Made by a program: the position numbers and the translations under genes. From the NCBI RefSeq assembly GCF_900095695.1, contig NZ_FMIQ01000049.1, forward strand, positions 19,428 through 83,427: a stretch of 64,000 nt of DNA, written 5' to 3'. Source of the stretch: Hafnia alvei. GTDB lineage: Bacteria > Pseudomonadota > Gammaproteobacteria > Enterobacterales > Enterobacteriaceae. This document shows positions 18,838-28,482 of this stretch, in pieces. Below the pieces are notes generated by a model. The model saw nothing but the letters and a program-made list of their open reading frames with translations. It was not told the DNA's origin and did not search any database. The first letter of the stretch is position 1. The number at the start of each line of letters is the position of its first letter.

Positions 18838-21800
18838 ATGTCAAATAACACTAATATCACCTTCAATGCAAAATGGATAAATACTTCATCATATGTTGGA
18901 GTATTTGAATTTGAACTCACTAATAACACCGGAGAGATGCTCATTAATCCTGAAATTACAATAGACTTTGGAGAAGATTCATATATTGAATATAATGATG
19001 GGATTATGTTTACGCCCTCTTATGGTAGCTTAGTGGGTTACTTGGAAGAGCCTAATGTTGCTAATAATCAAACAGTGACTTTCTCGGTCACCGCTAATGA
19101 CTCATGTGGTATGTCTCCTGTGGCTTATTGGGTAAATGGCCTCAACGCTATTAATAGCGTTGCCAGCACAGATACCGACGCACAAACAAAACCCACTAAC
19201 CTGAAATTCTCAAGTGTGGGTGCGAACAGTTTTACGTTGAGCTGGGATGCACCGACTGGCGATGTCGATCACTATGATGTAGCCTATCAACCAGAGGATG
19301 ACCCTCAGGCCGCATTACAAATCGAGACCACGGAAACTCAGGTCACCATAAATAACCTTATGGAGACAACCTCATATATCATCGCTATTGCTACTTTCGA
19401 TACCCCTGACAATTGGACATCAATCGTTGAAGCAAATGTGACCACCACCGCCCAAACACCTGATACCACTGCACCTACCGCACCTAGCAATCTGAAGTCT
19501 GCCAACATTAGCGTTAACAGCGTTTCTCTAAGTTGGGATGCAGCAACCGATGACGTTGGCGTCGACCATTATGTGGTGACCTACCAACCAGTGAGCGATA
19601 CTCAGGCTGCACTTGAAATTCAAACCACCATCACCAGTGTTATTTTGAGTAACCTAACGGCGGAAACAAATTACGCTATTTCGCTAACTGCCGTAGATGC
19701 CGCAGGTAACCAATCACCTGCAACCACCGCTACGATTAAAACAGCGACCCCCTCTGCTGATACCAGCGCGCCTTCTGTACCTAATGGCCTCGGCGTTAGT
19801 GCTATTACCGATACCTCCTTAACGCTAACATGGAAAGCATCAACGGATAACGTTGGTGTTACCGGCTACAAAGTCAAATACACCTCAGCCAGTGGTAGCA
19901 GCGTCACCAAAGATGTCATCACGACAACCTGTGAACTAACCGGCCTGACTGCCAATACAGTATATAGCCTAAGCGTAGCCGCCTATGATGCCAATAATAA
20001 CGTTTCCGCCTATTCTGCGATCATCACGGCAACCACTCAGGCACCGCTAGCCACGACCACCAGTTTTGCGCCTTATATCGATGTCACGATCAATGCAAAC
20101 TGGGGGACAAATCCTCCGGGGATCAACACTAGCCTGGTTTCCGATGCCATTGCCCTCGGAGTGAAGAAATTCCATCTGGCTTTTCTCGTACAAGATCGTG
20201 CCTCTAACCAGTTAGTTTGGGGCAATACTTATTTCCCATACAGCGCTGTTAAGCCAGTCTGCGACATTATTCATGCAGCTGGCGGCGAACCGATTGCGGC
20301 GTTTGGCGGCGCCAGCGGCACCGATCCTTCAGTTACCCAAACTCAAGCTGATCTCACCACTATCTATCTCAACTTGAAAAAAGATTTCGGTATTCAGCAT
20401 ATCGATTTTGATTTTGAAAGCGCGGGGCAATACAACTACAAAGTGGCGTTCCCTGCCGCATTGGCAGCGCAAAAACTGGATCCAACGCTGTGGTTTAGCC
20501 TGACGCTACCGGTGATGCCAACAGGGTTGACCGGTGAAGGTATTGCCATGATCACTTATGCTAAGCAGATCGGTCTGGCACTTAACGTGCAAATTATGGC
20601 GATGGATTACGGCGCATCGGGTCTGGATATGGGGGCGGCGGCCGTGAGTGCCATTGATGCCACGAAAAATAACCTATCCAGCATTTATCCAGATAAATCC
20701 TCTGCTGATCTCTACAAGATGATCGGTGTGATCCCTATGATTGGCCAGAACGATACCGCTGGTGAAATGTTTAGTTTTCAGGACGCCACCAAAACGGCGC
20801 AATATGCAAAACAGCACAGCCTAAATCTGGTTTCAATGTGGTCGCTTGGTCGTGACTTCCCTGGTATGGGTGATTTATCCACCTGTACGCAGAATTCGGC
20901 ACAAACCAAAAACTATGAATACACTACAACGTTTTTGAATGCCATTGGGAATGAACCTGAGCCAGAGCCAGAACCTGAACCTGAGCCTGAGGAAGACCAA
21001 CGTAATGTTTTTCAGGTTGAACAACATGGCGACCCCTATGCACTTAACGATCTGCAGCGCCGTCAATCTGTTCCTGCGCCAATTCAGCCAACAGGCTATT
21101 GGGCCAAAGCCGGCAGCGTATTGACCGTTGAGTATGCTGTATCAGGTAATACACCAACAGATGCACCACAAATTTGGATCCACTGTATTGTCGAGGGATA
21201 CGATGAGGCTCAACAATATTATAGCGATAAGCAAAAAATACCGCTTGAAGTTGGGGTCAATAAAATCAACGTCGCACAAACTGGCGTAGTATATATTGCA
21301 TCTAATAATATTCCTGACCCTGCGGTAAATATGAAAGTCACTATTGTTAGTGGTGGAAATCTGATGCCGGTTTTTGTATTAGGCAGAGATGATGCCAATG
21401 CGAAACAATGGCTGAAAGATGTTGCACAGGCCGTCAGTAAAAACACATCACCTTACGCAGAGTTGGTCGGGAAGCGTATGATCATTACCCTCCCAATTCA
21501 CGAATTTAAAAGTAATGTCACCGATCCCGTCGCAATATTAAATTCATGGGATAAAATTATTGATTGGGCTGAAACACAATACGGGCTGACACAAAATGGC
21601 CCATATCCGAATATTGCAACCGCCGTGCGTTATCACTTCTTTACTAAAGCCGATAGCACGGGCGGATACATGAGTTCAGCTAACGAATGGATAGCGACAA
21701 ATCAGGACGGCATCAAAGATATCACGGACAATATTAATCTATCGTGGGGACCGTGGCATGAACTCGGCCACCAGTATGAAGTTATTGCCTTTCAGACAAA

Positions 21801-22788
21801 AAGTGAGGTTCTCGAAAATCTGACCTCTTTATACGTCCAGAGGGAACTGGGGCTCACTTCACGCCTGCTGGCGGATAACTGTTGGCAACGTACTCGTGAT
21901 TATCTGCAGCAATCGGGCAATAATTACGATGCTGAAGAGGATTTATGGACAAGCGTCACCATGTTCTGGCAGCTTGATCTCACCTTCGGAAAGGATTTTT
22001 ATCAACGCCTAACTGATAATATTCGCATGCTTTCGGTATCTGAGTTACCTGATAGCGATGAAGAAAAAAAATCTTTATTCATTGCGTTAGCCTGCAAGGT
22101 TTCAGGTTTTGATTTATCGCCATTCTTTGAACAGTGGGGATATCGCTCAACCGCGAAAGCCCCTGTCAATTTAGCAAAAATGAAGTTAAAGAAACTCAAC
22201 GACAAGATTTGGCTCAATGAAGATGAAAAAGTTCTTTATCGTTATTCACTCGAACAGCAAGGCATTTCAGGACGATTATCACTGCCATTAACGGTTTTGA
22301 TAGGAGAGGAATTTACGGTACAAGCCATAGTGACAAACCGTCCAGATGCGGAGTTAAGCTATAGCTGGAAAACGCCTGAAGGATTCGAATTAGTTTCTCA
22401 TAATGGCCCGACCGCCGTTTTCCGCTCCGCTGCAGAATGTATTGCCAACGCCTACGTTAGCGTCGTGTGTGCGGTATCAGATAAAGACAATACTATAGAT
22501 ATGGGTGCTAAAATTCAGCTGAAATCCCCAGGAGAACAGCAACGGCCCGAAACTATCTATTGCGCACAAATACTGAAACGTTATGGAAAAGATAAGCTTC
22601 ACACATGGGATGATAGTAATCCAACTGGCACGCCAGGTGATATATATCTATATCACAGCGCGGGTAGCTATCGATTCTTCCAATTACGCAATAAAGATTA
22701 CTGGTATTTCCCAACAACGAAAAGTAGCAATAGTGACTGGTCTTATATTGGTGAATACAATACGGATATATACCTAGCCAATAAATAG
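18838..22788 (+). CDS. Multidomain GH18 chitinase-like / M60 metallopeptidase fusion protein
   Basis: A 1316-residue protein. Visible order: N-terminal beta-rich, carbohydrate-binding-like domain (1-101); three fibronectin type III domains (about 117-205, 212-303, 310-400; each with an L-S/T-W-D/K-A core); a GH18 domain (about 409-700) with the active-site motif DFDFE (Asp523, Asp525, catalytic Glu527); a Pro-Glu linker (706-720); an M60 (enhancin/mucinase-type) peptidase (about 725-1110) with HELGH at 974-978 and candidate third ligands Glu990 or Glu993; then an Ig-like domain (about 1140-1235) and a C-terminal domain. It should bind and cut amino-sugar polymers and mucin-like glycoproteins. 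No classical signal peptide is seen. It is flanked by AT-rich DNA between speB and speA, so acquisition is likely. The ATG follows CAGGAA. Confidence 0.85.
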   Translation: MSNNTNITFNAKWINTSSYVGVFEFELTNNTGEMLINPEITIDFGEDSYIEYNDGIMFTPSYGSLVGYLEEPNVANNQTVTFSVTANDSCGMSPVAYWVNGLNAINSVASTDTDAQTKPTNLKFSSVGANSFTLSWDAPTGDVDHYDVAYQPEDDPQAALQIETTETQVTINNLMETTSYIIAIATFDTPDNWTSIVEANVTTTAQTPDTTAPTAPSNLKSANISVNSVSLSWDAATDDVGVDHYVVTYQPVSDTQAALEIQTTITSVILSNLTAETNYAISLTAVDAAGNQSPATTATIKTATPSADTSAPSVPNGLGVSAITDTSLTLTWKASTDNVGVTGYKVKYTSASGSSVTKDVITTTCELTGLTANTVYSLSVAAYDANNNVSAYSAIITATTQAPLATTTSFAPYIDVTINANWGTNPPGINTSLVSDAIALGVKKFHLAFLVQDRASNQLVWGNTYFPYSAVKPVCDIIHAAGGEPIAAFGGASGTDPSVTQTQADLTTIYLNLKKDFGIQHIDFDFESAGQYNYKVAFPAALAAQKLDPTLWFSLTLPVMPTGLTGEGIAMITYAKQIGLALNVQIMAMDYGASGLDMGAAAVSAIDATKNNLSSIYPDKSSADLYKMIGVIPMIGQNDTAGEMFSFQDATKTAQYAKQHSLNLVSMWSLGRDFPGMGDLSTCTQNSAQTKNYEYTTTFLNAIGNEPEPEPEPEPEPEEDQRNVFQVEQHGDPYALNDLQRRQSVPAPIQPTGYWAKAGSVLTVEYAVSGNTPTDAPQIWIHCIVEGYDEAQQYYSDKQKIPLEVGVNKINVAQTGVVYIASNNIPDPAVNMKVTIVSGGNLMPVFVLGRDDANAKQWLKDVAQAVSKNTSPYAELVGKRMIITLPIHEFKSNVTDPVAILNSWDKIIDWAETQYGLTQNGPYPNIATAVRYHFFTKADSTGGYMSSANEWIATNQDGIKDITDNINLSWGPWHELGHQYEVIAFQTKSEVLENLTSLYVQRELGLTSRLLADNCWQRTRDYLQQSGNNYDAEEDLWTSVTMFWQLDLTFGKDFYQRLTDNIRMLSVSELPDSDEEKKSLFIALACKVSGFDLSPFFEQWGYRSTAKAPVNLAKMKLKKLNDKIWLNEDEKVLYRYSLEQQGISGRLSLPLTVLIGEEFTVQAIVTNRPDAELSYSWKTPEGFELVSHNGPTAVFRSAAECIANAYVSVVCAVSDKDNTIDMGAKIQLKSPGEQQRPETIYCAQILKRYGKDKLHTWDDSNPTGTPGDIYLYHSAGSYRFFQLRNKDYWYFPTTKSSNSDWSYIGEYNTDIYLANK

Positions 22789-22811
22789 TTTGATCTTATT
22801 TTAAAAATAAT

Positions 22812-22842
22812 AAATCCCAGACTGTCACACTGTCTGGGATTT
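22812..22842 (+). terminator. Terminator of the GH18-M60 gene
   Basis: Arms AATCCCAGAC and GTCTGGGATT form a 10-bp stem, followed by a T-rich run. Confidence 0.85.
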
Positions 22843-22915
22843 TATTTTTAGTCATTCGACACTACTACGTAATCCTATCCTCGAATGCATTTTTACCATC
22901 CGGGCAGAATACAAT

Positions 22916-23800
22916 TTACTGATTCACCACATCGAGAAAACGTTTTATCTCTAGCAACTGCTCTGGATTGTATCGACAGGTTCCCACTTCAATTTTGGGT
23001 TTGTTACGCCCGTGGAAGTCACTGCCACAGGTGACATAAGCGCCCTGCTCAAGAGCAAAATCATATAAGCGCTGCGCCAGTTCATCATCATGGTAGCTGG
23101 AGAAAACTTCGATTCCTGCCACGCCAGATTCCAGCATTAGTTCAAGTATCGCCTCATGCTCTTCTTTCACGTTGGCCCCAATATGGGCAATAACGGGAAT
23201 GCCGCCGTTGTCACGGATCAAATCCGTCATCTCCTCCAGAGCCGGGTAGGTCACTGGCTGATAGCAGGCTTTACCGGGGCCGAAAAAATCCCAGTAAAAA
23301 TTAATTAATGGCATATCGGCGCGAGCACCACCGGAACGGTACGGCAGTAATAGCGGATTATTAGCATTACGCTCATCTTCAAGAATAGCCTCGCCCATCT
23401 GCTCTTCCTGAGGCAAACGGCCATTCGCCAGCCGCGCTAAATGCTCGTCATCAATAAAGAAACCGAACTCACGGAGCTTCGCCAGCTTTACAGGCACCAG
23501 CTCGCGTTGAATATCGTTGAAGTTTTCATACACCTGCGTGAAATCATCCGATGGCGTAAAGCCATAGCCTAACAAATGAAAATTACGTCCTTGAAAGGTA
23601 CAGTCGATTTCAATCCCCGAAATGATATTCAGCGCATCACTCCGCCACTTTTCAGATTCAGCAAATGAAAACGCCGAATTGTGGTCGGTTACCGCCAGCG
23701 TTGTAACGCCCTCACGAACGCAGCGAGCAATCAGTTCTGCAACCGGATAATCTGCGTCATCACTATGATGCGAGTGCATATGCAGGTCGACTTTTTCCAT
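22916..23800 (-). CDS. PHP-domain metal-dependent phosphoesterase
   Basis: A 294-residue protein of the PHP superfamily. The metal-binding motifs are DLHMHSHHSDDAD at the N-terminus (about residues 4-16), TDHNSAF near 44-50, the catalytic-site Glu in SGIEIDC, AHIGAN in the middle, and CGSDFHGRN near the C-terminus. This family hydrolyses phosphoesters, for example nucleoside or oligonucleotide phosphates; the substrate cannot be read from sequence. The start at 23800 follows GGGAG; a longer upstream frame is less likely. It lies downstream of speA on the same strand, beyond the speA terminator, and faces the GH18-M60 gene. It is not one of the usual E. coli genes between speA and speB. Confidence 0.8.
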   Translation of the reverse strand: MEKVDLHMHSHHSDDADYPVAELIARCVREGVTTLAVTDHNSAFSFAESEKWRSDALNIISGIEIDCTFQGRNFHLLGYGFTPSDDFTQVYENFNDIQRELVPVKLAKLREFGFFIDDEHLARLANGRLPQEEQMGEAILEDERNANNPLLLPYRSGGARADMPLINFYWDFFGPGKACYQPVTYPALEEMTDLIRDNGGIPVIAHIGANVKEEHEAILELMLESGVAGIEVFSSYHDDELAQRLYDFALEQGAYVTCGSDFHGRNKPKIEVGTCRYNPEQLLEIKRFLDVVNQ

Positions 23801-23857
23801 GTGAATACTCCCATTCTTCAGATCGGTGTGATTTGTCACTATACATCAGCCACAAAA

Positions 23858-23877
23858 AAGGGTGCCGAAGCACCCTT
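23858..23877 (-). terminator. Terminator of speA
   Basis: An AAGGGTGC / GCACCCTT stem with a TTCG loop on the minus strand followed by TTTTTT, after the speA stop. Confidence 0.9.
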
Positions 23878-23913
23878 ACACTTTGTGATCTCGATGTCTG
23901 TTAGAACAGCCTA

Positions 23914-25890
23914 TCACTCATCTTCGAGATAGGTGTACCCGTAGAGACCAGACTCAAATTCATCCAAGAACTGGGTTTGCAGCTCAGGTTCGAGATCGGT
24001 TTTGCGCACCTGATCGCGAAAACGGGTCAGCAGCACTTCAGGATCGAGCTGAACATATTCCAGCATTTCGGCAACCGTATTGCCCTCATCCGAGTCTTGC
24101 ACCTCAACGCTGCCATCTTCAAAGACGAAGACGTCAACCGAGGCTGTATCGCCAAACAGATTATGCATGTTGCCCAGAATCTCTTGGTACGCACCGACCA
24201 TGAAGAAACCAATCAACGGCGGATTTTCTGGATCGTACTGCGGCATCGGCATCGTCGTTGCGATCCCATCACCGTCGATGTAATGATCGATGGCACCATC
24301 TGAGTCACAGGTAATATCCAGCAGCACCGCACGGCGCTCAGGCGCCTGATCCAAACCACTCAATGGCAGAACCGGGAACAGCTGATCGATCCCCCACGCA
24401 TCAGGCATCGACTGGAACAGCGAGAAATTCACATACAGCTTGTCGGCCATGCGCTCTTGCAGTTCATCAATGATCGGACGGTGTGCGCGATTGCTTGGGT
24501 CAAGATGCTCTTGGATCTGGCTACAAATCGTCAGATATTGCTGCTCAGCCCAAGCACGCTGGGTTAGATCTAAAATACCGTGCGCATATTGGCTATGCAC
24601 ATCATTGAGATCGAGCTGGCTGTCGTGTAGCCATTCACGCAATGAACGCTTGGTATCAGAATCCTGCATCTCTTCCCACGTAGACCATAGGCTTTGCAGT
24701 GCACGAGGTGCATCTTCGGCCGGAGCCACAGGTGCATGGAATTCGTTGCGTTCAACACCAATGACATTGGAAACCAGAACCGTGTGATGCGCCGTTACCG
24801 CACGACCAGACTCTGTGATGACCGTAGGATGCGGCAAACCGTGCTCGTTACAGGCATCGCCGATACCCCAAATAACGTTATTCGCGTATTCGTTCAGGCC
24901 ATAGTTCACCGAGCAATCAGACTGGGAACGTGTTCCTTCGTAGTCCACGCCCAAACCGCCGCCGACGTCAAAGCACTGAATGTTCACACCCAACTTATGC
25001 AGCTCAACGTAGAAACGCGCAGATTCACGCACGCCGGTGGCGATATCGCGAATATTCGCCAACTGAGAGCCTAAGTGGAAATGCAGCAGTTGCAGGCTAT
25101 CTAAACGACCCGCTTCACGCAGGGTTTCAACCAGTTGCAATACTTGCGTTGCCGCCAAGCCGAATTTAGATTTCTCACCGCCGCTCGACTGCCATTTGCC
25201 CGAGCCTTGCGAAGATAAGCGCGCACGCACGCCAAGGCGGGGCACCACGTTCAGGCGCTCGGCTTCTTCCATCACCAGCTTGATTTCAGACATCTTCTCG
25301 ATAACCAGATACACCTTGTGACCCAGTTTTTCGCCGATCAATGCCAAGCGGATGTATTCACGATCTTTATAGCCGTTACACACAATCACCGAACGCGTCA
25401 TACCAGCATGGGCGAGTACCGCCATCAACTCCGCTTTCGAACCTGCTTCTAAACCTAAGGGCTCGCCAGAATTCACTAACGACTCAATGACGCGACGATG
25501 CTGGTTTACCTTAATCGGATAAACCAAGAAGTAGCCGCCCTCATAGCCGAAAGATTCACGCGCACGCTTAAACGCTGCGTTAATTGAACGCAGGCGATGT
25601 TGCAGGATCTGCGGGAAACAGAACAGCGCAGGCAAACGCTGGTTGCTCTCTTTTTGCAGCTTCTCTACCAGTTGCGTCAGATCGACGCGCGCTTCTGGGA
25701 CGTCGGGATCTGGACAAACTGAAATATGACCCAACTCGTTGACGTCATAATAGTTGCCACCCCAGTAGGCGACGTTATAAGTACTCAGCATTTTGCTGGC
25801 ATTACGATCATTCATGGCAACCTCCTGCATAGAACGCAATTGATGGTGTCCGGCCGCTTCCTGCGGACGTTGGCGAAGTTCGTTAGACAT
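23914..25890 (-). CDS. speA: Biosynthetic arginine decarboxylase
   Basis: A 658-residue PLP enzyme, the same length as E. coli SpeA. It makes agmatine from arginine, the first step to putrescine through SpeB. The PLP lysine motif [11 protein letters not shown] lies near residue 127, [16 protein letters not shown] and the [11 protein letters not shown] phosphate-binding loop follow, and the GYTYLEDE C-terminus matches. The start at 25890 follows AAGGAGTTCGTC, an ideal ribosome site, and gives the expected length; a start 18 bp upstream is less likely. The small yqgB-like frame upstream overlaps its first codons. Confidence 0.97.
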   Translation of the reverse strand: MSNELRQRPQEAAGHHQLRSMQEVAMNDRNASKMLSTYNVAYWGGNYYDVNELGHISVCPDPDVPEARVDLTQLVEKLQKESNQRLPALFCFPQILQHRLRSINAAFKRARESFGYEGGYFLVYPIKVNQHRRVIESLVNSGEPLGLEAGSKAELMAVLAHAGMTRSVIVCNGYKDREYIRLALIGEKLGHKVYLVIEKMSEIKLVMEEAERLNVVPRLGVRARLSSQGSGKWQSSGGEKSKFGLAATQVLQLVETLREAGRLDSLQLLHFHLGSQLANIRDIATGVRESARFYVELHKLGVNIQCFDVGGGLGVDYEGTRSQSDCSVNYGLNEYANNVIWGIGDACNEHGLPHPTVITESGRAVTAHHTVLVSNVIGVERNEFHAPVAPAEDAPRALQSLWSTWEEMQDSDTKRSLREWLHDSQLDLNDVHSQYAHGILDLTQRAWAEQQYLTICSQIQEHLDPSNRAHRPIIDELQERMADKLYVNFSLFQSMPDAWGIDQLFPVLPLSGLDQAPERRAVLLDITCDSDGAIDHYIDGDGIATTMPMPQYDPENPPLIGFFMVGAYQEILGNMHNLFGDTASVDVFVFEDGSVEVQDSDEGNTVAEMLEYVQLDPEVLLTRFRDQVRKTDLEPELQTQFLDEFESGLYGYTYLEDE

Positions 25891-26149
25891 GACGAACTCC
25901 TTGTGCACTGCCGTGGCAAATAATGGAATTATTCACAGCACGCTTATTCACTATCGCAGCAACATCTGCGCTTAACAACCCACACGCCGGGATTTTTGGC
26001 GTGACCACAAAGCTCAGCACCGGACAAAATGCCGGACTGATATAAGTATAAGAGCAAAACACGTCGCTAACTCCGTGGGTCGGGGAGTGCATTCTTAAAT
26101 GCAGGATAAACCCCAATGAAAATTCACCTGCGCGTTGTTTGGTAGTCAT
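25883..26149 (-). CDS. yqgB: Small YqgB-like protein upstream of speA
   Basis: An 88-codon frame from an ATG at 26149, or 69 codons from 26092; neither start has a strong ribosome site. The segment [17 protein letters not shown] resembles the conserved core of YqgB (GLLSQFQAAIVVN), an acid-stress small protein encoded at this position in E. coli. The N-terminal part has no counterpart that I know, and the true start may be further in. The frame ends 8 nt inside speA, so the two may be translationally coupled. Confidence is moderate. Confidence 0.5.
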   Translation of the reverse strand: MTTKQRAGEFSLGFILHLRMHSPTHGVSDVFCSYTYISPAFCPVLSFVVTPKIPACGLLSADVAAIVNKRAVNNSIICHGSAQGVRHV

Positions 26150-26778
26150 ACCACGCTACAGGTTACCCTTGTTCAGTCATCAGTTGCCGCTATCGGCGTA
26201 AGAATCCTGAGTCGCTCCCCATCTTCACCAAAGCGGTGAATAACATCGGGAAAATGCGAGAAATGCAGATAAATAGGAAGGAAGGCGCAAAGCGCGGAAC
26301 AGCGGAGCGCCATGAAGACGCAGAATATTGCCGGAAGCAATAGTGTGAAACGCGACCGTTGTCGCTGAGATATTCGTGCGGATCATTACCTGAACCACCT
26401 CCATGCCTGCGGTTAAAATAACGCGCAGATCCAAAAAGTTAACAGTGTGTTGAGACTGACAGTATGAGCAACAACTCATACCCTCCTCGGCCGGAAGTGA
26501 GACACATAGCCGCCCCTTATCACTTGTATTTTCAGCAAGTTATCTAAAAACCACTGCTGTTAACACATTTTAGCGATTCGGTTAAAGCGTCATGCAACGG
26601 TAAGCCGCGCGCAGTTTATACAATCAACAGCGGGAAATTGCAAAATGAAATTTTGCTAAAAACTGTTTCTGTGCGTTTACGCAGGTGTAAAAGAAACCGA
26701 CTGTATAGAAAAAAATACTCGTTTGCGGACATAAAGTGACAAAAAGACTAGAAAACTACGGCGGGTCTGTCTTAAAAT
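26150..26778. other. Long intergenic region between yqgB/speA and metK
   Basis: More than 600 bp between divergent units. It should hold the speA promoter and the upstream part of the metK control region. A minus-strand frame at 26225-26479 (84 codons) exists, but I do not recognise it and cannot support it as a gene. No repeat is obvious. Confidence 0.4.
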
Positions 26779-26802
26779 AGCCGTCCAGATGGTAATCCAT
26801 CT
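26779..26802. promoter_or_regulatory. Candidate MetJ operator array before metK
   Basis: Three consecutive octamers, AGCCGTCC, AGATGGTA and ATCCATCT, match the met box AGACGTCT at about 6, 4 and 5 of 8 positions. They lie next to a TATACT -10-like element (26802-26807). MetJ control of metK is known in E. coli. Confidence 0.5.
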
Positions 26803-26955
26803 ATACTTATTTACTGATAAACTGCTGAACGGCTTTGCCTGAGGGGCGTTGCAGGATGCATCAGGCACCAGAGCTAGCCACAAGCTAGATACTGATGTAC
26901 ATACCCCAGCATTACGCAGTGATTTTAAACCCGTCTTTTAAAGGTAAAGAACACC

Positions 26956-28110
26956 ATGGCTAAACACCTTTTCACGTCTGAATCAGTGTCCGAAGGACAT
27001 CCTGATAAGATTGCTGACCAAATTTCTGACGCCGTGCTTGATGCGATCCTCGAACAGGATCCAAAAGCGCGCGTTGCATGTGAAACCTATGTCAAAACCG
27101 GCATGGTGCTAGTGGGTGGTGAAATCACCACTAATGCATGGGTAGACATTGAAGAGCTGACCCGTAAAACCGTTGCTGAAATCGGCTATGTAAGCTCTGA
27201 TATGGGCTTTGATGCTAACTCTTGCGCCGTTCTGAGCGCTATCGGTAAGCAGTCTCCAGATATCAACCAAGGCGTTGACCGTACCGATCCTTTAGAACAG
27301 GGTGCTGGCGACCAAGGTATTATGTTTGGTTACGCGACCAACGAAACCGAAGTATTAATGCCTGCGCCAATCACCTATGCCCATCGTCTGATGGAGCGTC
27401 AGGCTGAAGTACGTAAAAACGGCACCCTGCCATGGCTGCGCCCAGACGCCAAAAGCCAGGTAACCTTCCTGTACGACGACGGCAAAATTGCCGGTATCGA
27501 TGCAGTGGTTCTTTCCACTCAGCACTCTGACACCATCAGCCTGCCTGATTTGAAAGAAGCTGTGATGGAAGAGATCATCAAGCCGGTCCTGCCGCCAGAA
27601 TGGTTGTCTGCCAATACCAAATACTTCATCAACCCAACAGGCCGTTTCGTTATCGGTGGCCCAATGGGCGACTGTGGTTTGACCGGTCGTAAAATCATCG
27701 TTGATACCTACGGCGGTGCAGCACGTCACGGTGGCGGCGCATTCTCTGGTAAAGATCCTTCAAAAGTTGACCGTTCAGCGGCATACGCTGCCCGTTACGT
27801 AGCAAAAAATATCGTTGCTGCAGGTCTGGCAGACCGCTGTGAGATTCAGGTTTCTTACGCAATTGGTATCGCTGAGCCAACCTCAATCATGATCGAAACA
27901 TTTGGCACTGAGAAAATCTCTACCGAGCAACTCACCCTGCTGGTACGTGAATTCTTCGACCTGCGTCCATACGGTTTGATTCAGATGCTTGATCTGATCC
28001 AACCAATCTACCGTGAAACCGCAGCCTATGGTCACTTTGGCCGTGAACATTTCCCATGGGAAAAAACCGACAAAGCCGCACTTCTGCGTGAAGCTGCTGG
28101 TTTGAAATAA
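26956..28110 (+). CDS. metK: S-adenosylmethionine synthetase
   Basis: A 384-residue methionine adenosyltransferase, the same length as E. coli MetK. It makes SAM from methionine and ATP. The N-terminal [20 protein letters not shown], the ATP motif [12 protein letters not shown] near residues 116-127, and the P-loop-like [20 protein letters not shown] near 258-277 are present. The leader is long, with likely MetJ boxes. A strong terminator follows. Position beside speA and galP matches E. coli. Confidence 0.98.
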   Translation: MAKHLFTSESVSEGHPDKIADQISDAVLDAILEQDPKARVACETYVKTGMVLVGGEITTNAWVDIEELTRKTVAEIGYVSSDMGFDANSCAVLSAIGKQSPDINQGVDRTDPLEQGAGDQGIMFGYATNETEVLMPAPITYAHRLMERQAEVRKNGTLPWLRPDAKSQVTFLYDDGKIAGIDAVVLSTQHSDTISLPDLKEAVMEEIIKPVLPPEWLSANTKYFINPTGRFVIGGPMGDCGLTGRKIIVDTYGGAARHGGGAFSGKDPSKVDRSAAYAARYVAKNIVAAGLADRCEIQVSYAIGIAEPTSIMIETFGTEKISTEQLTLLVREFFDLRPYGLIQMLDLIQPIYRETAAYGHFGREHFPWEKTDKAALLREAAGLK

Positions 28111-28124
28111 GGTTAATTCCAATG

Positions 28125-28153
28125 AAAAAAGCAGGCCTTTGTGCCTGCTTTTT
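28125..28153 (+). terminator. Terminator of metK
   Basis: An AAAGCAGGC / GCCTGCTTT stem followed by TTT, 15 bp after the metK stop. Confidence 0.9.
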
Positions 28154-28191
28154 TGTTGCCTAAAAATCGACACATCGCTATTGCCGTCAAA

Positions 28192-28207
28192 ATGAAAACG
28201 ATTACAT
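28192..28207. promoter_or_regulatory. Distal GalR/GalS-type operator of galP
   Basis: ATGAAAACGATTACAT resembles GTGKAANCGNTTMCAC with an intact AANCGNTT core. It is centred 193 bp upstream of the second operator. Confidence 0.6.
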
Positions 28208-28384
28208 TAAATTCATACTTAAACTAAAAATACGTTTAATGATTAAAAACCACCCATACAAACCAATATGACACCATTGTATTTTATGGATCAAATCGTT
28301 TTAAAACCAATGAATTAGCCATTGATTACTGTAAGTAAATCCATAATCTCACGCTGACTCACTCTCCATATGAATGCCACATTG

Positions 28385-28400
28385 GTGTAAACGATTACAT
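28385..28400. promoter_or_regulatory. Proximal GalR/GalS operator of galP
   Basis: GTGTAAACGATTACAT matches the GalR/GalS consensus at 15 of 16 positions, about 85 bp upstream of galP. Confidence 0.75.
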
Positions 28401-28402
28401 TT

Positions 28403-28419
28403 ATGTGATCGGGAGCACT
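28403..28419. promoter_or_regulatory. Candidate CRP site of galP
   Basis: TGTGATCGGGAGCACTT has a perfect left half (TGTGA) and a partial right half. It adjoins the proximal gal operator, which fits cAMP-CRP activation of galP. Confidence 0.45.
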
Positions 28420-28482
28420 TACATTAGCGCCATAGATTCTTAACATGATAAGCATACAAACGAGTTTCTTTTCGGAGGCAGT

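Noticed and set aside
26225..26479. 84-codon minus-strand frame upstream of metK
   Set aside because: No recognisable family, no good ribosome site, and it lies in a control region; kept only as a note under the intergenic entry.
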